From contig JAEDGF010000002.1 of assembly GCA_016297645.1 (NCBI GenBank), forward strand, positions 13,757 through 77,756: a stretch of DNA of 64,000 nucleotides, in the 5' to 3' direction. This document shows, in pieces, positions 61,328 through 64,000 of the stretch. The notes beneath the pieces were generated by a model. It ran no database searches. It was not told the origin of the DNA and saw only the letters and a list, made by a program, of their open reading frames with translations. The stretch comes from Clostridiaceae bacterium. GTDB taxonomy: Bacteria; Bacillota; Clostridia; Oscillospirales; Acutalibacteraceae. Made by a program: the position numbers and the translations under genes. Each line of letters opens with the position of its first letter. Within the stretch, counting starts at the first letter, position 1.

Positions 61328-61356
61328 TGATAATATACCGTTCAAAAACATAGAAT
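61328..61356 (+). promoter_or_regulatory. Sigma-E-like promoter of yqfC-yqfD
   Basis: TGATAAT (61328-61334), 14-nt spacer, CATAGAAT (61349-61356). The -10 differs from the sigma-E consensus CATACAAT at one base. A weaker sigma-E-like match, TGATATT with TATATTAT at 16 nt, runs in the ylbJ direction across the same region. Mother-cell control of both genes would fit their functions. Confidence 0.6.
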
Positions 61357-61369
61357 ATCACGAAGGTCG

Positions 61370-61684
61370 GTGATAAGTTTGAAGAGTGGCAAATTAAAAA
61401 ACAAACTTAACAACGCTGTTGCCGGTATATCGGAACGCATAGGTGCGGTGACAGAGATAAATGAGTTTTTCCCTTTTTACATGACAGTAAATTCCCTCGG
61501 CGAAATTTCCGTTAAAGGCTGCAAAGAGATAACGGATTATTCCGAGGACGGTATATTTCTCGAAGCATCGTCTTTTTCGCTGATTATAAAGGGGAGCGAT
61601 TTAAGATTGAAAGATTATTCCGATAAAAACACGGTTATTTTAGGCAGGATATTTTCTATTGAATTCGTATACGGAGGTAAGTAA
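61370..61684 (+). CDS. yqfC: Sporulation protein YqfC
   Basis: A 104-aa member of the YabP/YqfC family; the core GAVTEINEFFPFYMTVNSLG and YSEDGIFLEASSFSLIIKG is typical. In B. subtilis it is made in the mother cell and needed for efficient sporulation. Start is uncertain: GTG 61370 lies too close to AAGG, while TTG 61379 with GGTG 6 nt upstream gives a protein three residues shorter. yqfD begins 1 nt after its stop, and yqfC supplies the GGAGG for it. Confidence 0.88.
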   Translation: MISLKSGKLKNKLNNAVAGISERIGAVTEINEFFPFYMTVNSLGEISVKGCKEITDYSEDGIFLEASSFSLIIKGSDLRLKDYSDKNTVILGRIFSIEFVYGGK

Positions 61685-61685
61685 A

Positions 61686-62900
61686 ATGCGCGATCTGACG
61701 GACAGGATTTTCAGGTTTATAAACGGCACTGTGTTTTTTACGGCTGAAAACGGTTTTACCGGCGTGTTTGTTGCGAAATGCAGGAAAAACGGAGTCGTAC
61801 TTGCCGATGTAAGAACGGAAAACGGGCTCCTTTACGCCACGACAAATAAAAAGTGTCTGCCCCGTTTGTTCGCATCCGCAGACGAAGCGGGGGCAGATAT
61901 AAAGATACAAAAAAAAGTCGGTCTGCCGTTTTTATTCGCAAAGGTGAAACGAAACTACGGGCTTCCCGTCGGCTTACTTTTGAGTATGCTGCTTATCATG
62001 TATTTGTCCTCCGTTTTGTGGAGCGTTGAAATTCAGGGCGTTGAGATAACAGATAAATATGAGGTTGCAAAAATCGCGGAGGAATGCGGTTTCATTCCGG
62101 GTGTTCCTCTCAGAACTCTGAATGCAACCGAAGCCGAGCTGAAAATCAACACGCTTTCCCCCTATATTTCACGCGTATATGTCAATATTATCGGCAACAG
62201 AGCATACATAGATGTAGTGGAGCGGGAATATACAAAAAAGAGAGATAAACAACGGACATTTTCCGATATCGTTGCTTCAAAGGACGGAGAAATAATAAAG
62301 GCAGATGTGTTTCAGGGAACGGCAGACGAGCTTAACGGTAAAAAAGTACAAAAAGGCGATATCCTTGTAAAAGGAACTGTCCTGATGAAAAACGAAAAAA
62401 CAAGATACGTTGACAGCGAAGCACAAATAATCGCCCAGACGGAAACAAGGATAAATGTGAGCAGTGCGAAAAAACTCTATGTCAACACGGTCAGCAAACG
62501 CTTTACGAACCGCTCTCTCTGTCTTTTTAATATGACTATTCCGCTCACACAGAGCACACCGCCGGATCAGCTTGAAAGCAACGAATTTCTTTTGTGTACC
62601 GACAGCTCCGTTCTTCCCGTCGGAATTTTGCGAACAACTGCGCTTTATCTTGAAAAAAAGGATATCGAGCTTTCCGATGAAGATGCATATCTTGTCTGCT
62701 CAAACGATTTTGCAGATGAAATGTATGATAATTTCTATAAAAAGAATATTCAATGCTTGGGCGAAAAGATAAAAAACGGCAATGAAATGGTCTTGGAATG
62801 TGTTGTTATATGTAAGGAGGATATCTGCGAAAAGAAGTATTTTGTACCGAATATTACTCCGGATGATAGTTCGGAAAAAGGTTTATCCGATGAGGGCTGA
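61686..62900 (+). CDS. yqfD: Sporulation protein YqfD
   Basis: A 404-aa bitopic protein: a cytoplasmic N-terminal domain of about 90 residues (RIFRFINGTVFFTAENG), one transmembrane helix (GLLLSMLLIMYLSS, about residues 92-110), then a large extracytoplasmic part with GVPLRTLNATEAELKI and KKVQKGDILVKG. This layout and the yqfC partner identify YqfD, needed for sporulation in B. subtilis. ATG 61686 follows GGAGG; the upstream TTG-initiated form is rejected. The phoH gene that commonly follows is absent; a tRNA follows instead. Confidence 0.9.
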   Translation: MRDLTDRIFRFINGTVFFTAENGFTGVFVAKCRKNGVVLADVRTENGLLYATTNKKCLPRLFASADEAGADIKIQKKVGLPFLFAKVKRNYGLPVGLLLSMLLIMYLSSVLWSVEIQGVEITDKYEVAKIAEECGFIPGVPLRTLNATEAELKINTLSPYISRVYVNIIGNRAYIDVVEREYTKKRDKQRTFSDIVASKDGEIIKADVFQGTADELNGKKVQKGDILVKGTVLMKNEKTRYVDSEAQIIAQTETRINVSSAKKLYVNTVSKRFTNRSLCLFNMTIPLTQSTPPDQLESNEFLLCTDSSVLPVGILRTTALYLEKKDIELSDEDAYLVCSNDFADEMYDNFYKKNIQCLGEKIKNGNEMVLECVVICKEDICEKKYFVPNITPDDSSEKGLSDEG

Positions 62901-62983
62901 CATAAAACATCAAGAAAAACAGGGCAATAAAAACTCATTCTTCCTGTAATCCGAAAAAATAACGGATAAAACAAAAAAATGTG

Positions 62984-63012
62984 TTGACAACGGTATTCCG
63001 CCGTGGTATAAT
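62984..63012 (+). promoter_or_regulatory. Consensus promoter of tRNA-Leu
   Basis: TTGACA (62984-62989), 17-nt spacer, TATAAT (63007-63012): a perfect match, as expected for a stable RNA gene. Confidence 0.92.
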
Positions 63013-63040
63013 CTATATCGTTCCGTGGAACACGGCATAT

Positions 63041-63124
63041 GCGAGAGTGGCGGAATCGGCAGACGCGCACGTTTGAGGGGCGTGTGGTAATCCCGTATGG
63101 GTTCAAGTCCCATCTCTCGCACCA
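63041..63124 (+). tRNA. tRNA-Leu (anticodon GAG)
   Basis: The acceptor stem GCGAGAG pairs with CTCTCGC, followed by discriminator A and encoded CCA. The anticodon stem CACGT/GCGTG closes the loop TTGAGGG, giving GAG, which reads CUU and CUC Leu codons. The long variable arm is typical of class II tRNAs, and the T-arm GGGTTCAAGTCCC is canonical. Single-gene unit with consensus promoter and terminator. Confidence 0.95.
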
Positions 63125-63128
63125 AAAA

Positions 63129-63167
63129 GCGAGTACAAGCACAACAGTTTGTACTCGCCTTTTTTTT
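63129..63167 (+). terminator. Terminator of tRNA-Leu
   Basis: GCGAGTACAA (63129-63138) pairs with TTGTACTCGC (63149-63158), then a run of eight Ts. Confidence 0.9.
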
Positions 63168-63215
63168 GTTAAAATATCCTCAAATATTACTAAATAAATA
63201 ATTCAAGGTATTATT

Positions 63216-63671
63216 ATGAGCAAGTACGAAAAAATAGAATTTACAAATATGTGTATGATTTACGACCACAACGGCAATGTTGTGGTTCAGAATAAAATCA
63301 ACAAATCTTGGGGCGGCATTACTTTTCCTGGCGGTCATGTTGAAAAACAAGAGCCTTTTGTTGATTCCGTCATCAAGGAAGTTAAAGAAGAAACAGGGCT
63401 TGTTATAAAGCATCCTAAATTATGCGGCATTAAATGGTGGGAGGTTAAAAGAAACAAACGATATGTGGTTTTACTTTTTAAAACCGACGAATATTCCGGA
63501 ACTTTGAAATCATCCGACGAAGGAAAAATATTTTGGACAAAACTCGAAACATTAAAAACTATGAAGATTGCCGAAAGTTTTGATAAAATGCTTGATGTTT
63601 TTTGCGATGATAGTATTCAGGAACATTTACAATTAAAAGACAACGATAAATGGATTGATATACTCAAATAA
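63216..63671 (+). CDS. Nudix hydrolase, AT-rich
   Basis: A 151-aa Nudix-fold protein. The box GGHVEKQEPFVDSVIKEVKE with ETGL (about residues 39-62) keeps the metal-binding Glu residues, with Lys in place of the usual Arg. Such proteins hydrolyse NDP-X compounds; an MutT-like 8-oxo-dGTP role is possible but unproven. Ribosome-binding site is weak (AAGG at 10 nt). Its codons are clearly more AT-rich than those of neighbours (AAA, TTT, AAT), suggesting recent transfer next to the tRNA. Confidence 0.88.
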   Translation: MSKYEKIEFTNMCMIYDHNGNVVVQNKINKSWGGITFPGGHVEKQEPFVDSVIKEVKEETGLVIKHPKLCGIKWWEVKRNKRYVVLLFKTDEYSGTLKSSDEGKIFWTKLETLKTMKIAESFDKMLDVFCDDSIQEHLQLKDNDKWIDILK

Positions 63672-63675
63672 AATT

Positions 63676-63719
63676 AAGGCACAGCCTACGGATTTTTTTC
63701 CGTAAGATATGCCTTTTTT
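63676..63719 (+). terminator. Terminator of the Nudix gene
   Basis: AAGGCA pairs with TGCCTT and TACGGA with TCCGTA in one long stem, then TTTTTT. Confidence 0.8.
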
Positions 63720-63889
63720 CAATAATAATTGTTTCTTCGCGCAGGTGAACTTTTCCGAAAGTTTGTGTTTGCGTTTTTGTGTAACTGAGAATCTTTTTTA
63801 TACTAAGAGCAGAAGAAAGCTAACATAAAAGTGTAATAGCCTGAGGAGAAATTGATGATTTCTTTGCAGTAATCCGACTGAAAGAAAAA
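63720..63889 (+). other. Non-coding stretch with a possible short transcript
   Basis: No gene is seen. A TTGTGT/TATACT pair at 16-nt spacing (about 63775-63805) and the strong hairpin at 63890 could bound an RNA of about 120 nt. Inside, GAGGAG precedes a five-codon frame (ATG to TAA, 63854-63871). Confidence 0.3.
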
Positions 63890-63933
63890 ACGCTCATTCT
63901 ATGCGACAAACCGCGTAGAATAGGCGTTTTTTT
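63890..63933. terminator. Bidirectional terminator downstream of tRNA-Ala
   Basis: ACGC..ATTCTATGCG pairs with CGCGTAGAAT..GCGT; T runs follow on the plus strand and A runs precede it, giving Ts on the minus strand. It sits directly after the CCA end of the minus-strand tRNA. Confidence 0.85.
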
Positions 63934-63935
63934 GC

Positions 63936-64000
63936 TGGTGGACCTGAAGAGATTCGAACTCTCGACCTCTCGGATGCGAACCGAACGCTCTCCCAACTGA
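63936..64000 (-). tRNA. tRNA-Ala (anticodon CGC), cut by the window end
   Basis: Read on the minus strand, the 3' part contains D-stem GCTC-like remnants with AGTTGGGAGAGC, anticodon stem TTCGG/CCGAG with loop TTCGCAT (anticodon CGC, codon GCG), T-arm GAGAG-TTCGAAT-CTCTT, acceptor strand CAGGTCC and ACCA. U70 in the acceptor strand predicts the G3-U70 pair that marks alanine tRNAs. The 5' acceptor and part of the D-arm lie beyond base 64000. Confidence 0.85.

Noticed and set aside
1..64000. CRISPR arrays, prophage, insertion sequences or restriction-modification genes
   Set aside because: No regularly spaced repeats, transposase, integrase, phage structural or methyltransferase-endonuclease genes were seen.

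Overview
The window looks like a chromosomal segment of an anaerobic, spore-forming Clostridia bacterium, most likely a gut Oscillospirales/Ruminococcaceae-type organism (inference). The indications are the sporulation genes yabP-yabQ-divIC and yqfC-yqfD with a divergent ylbJ, [FeFe] hydrogenases with a hydrogenase-like sensor, two type III glutamine synthetases, GTP-dependent PEP carboxykinase, moderate GC, strong AGGAGG ribosome-binding sites and many Rho-independent terminators. I see no prophage, CRISPR array, rRNA operon or transposase.

Layout. 1-6.8 kb: the 3' part of pckG, a 282-bp structured repeat with tRNA-3'-end-like termini, dapA and asd (lysine/threonine branch) behind an attenuator-like leader, queA, and nicotinate phosphoribosyltransferase. 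6.9-16.9 kb: two XRE regulators, two flavoproteins, a GtrB-like glycosyltransferase, then DUF1858-trmK-nif3-rqcH and ribulokinase. 16.9-25.7 kb: dnaE-pfkA, a FliB-like cysteine-rich protein, a secreted phosphoesterase and an SDR with a C-terminal zinc ribbon. 25.8-30.3 kb (minus strand): a PHP phosphatase with an M28-like protein lacking catalytic residues, a GPH transporter and a cyclophilin. 30.4-35.0 kb: the yabP-yabQ-divIC-S1 cluster, a membrane-anchored XRE regulator overlapping a secreted protein gene, and hpf. 35.2-40.5 kb: glnN copy 1, an S51-type peptidase, tdk and a second GPH transporter.

40.6-50.3 kb is the most unusual metabolic region. It holds a stand-alone 25-residue hydrophobic peptide gene with its own ribosome-binding site and terminator. 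Next comes a five-gene operon in which two proteins, each apparently built from two SCP2-like halves, flank a class III aminotransferase and a split transketolase. Then glnN copy 2 lies behind two tandem terminator-like hairpins, followed without a visible promoter by a T-box (probable Asn specifier) and asnB.

50.4-57.1 kb is a redox-signalling operon: LysR, an APH-fold kinase-like protein with Asp-to-Glu in its catalytic loop, two small [2Fe-2S] thioredoxin-like proteins, a PAS-containing hydrogenase-like sensor (HydS type), a SpoIIE/PP2C phosphatase and a group-B-like [FeFe] hydrogenase. 57.2-64 kb: a DUF4037/TPR pair, cysK with a small zinc-ribbon protein, divergent ylbJ and yqfC-yqfD, tRNA-Leu(GAG), an AT-rich Nudix hydrolase, and a tRNA-Ala(CGC) cut by the window end.

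Recurring theme: terminator-like hairpins lie between promoter and start codon in at least four genes (asd, hpf, both glnN copies), and asnB has a T-box. Much of the amino-acid and nitrogen metabolism here may be controlled by transcription attenuation (inference).
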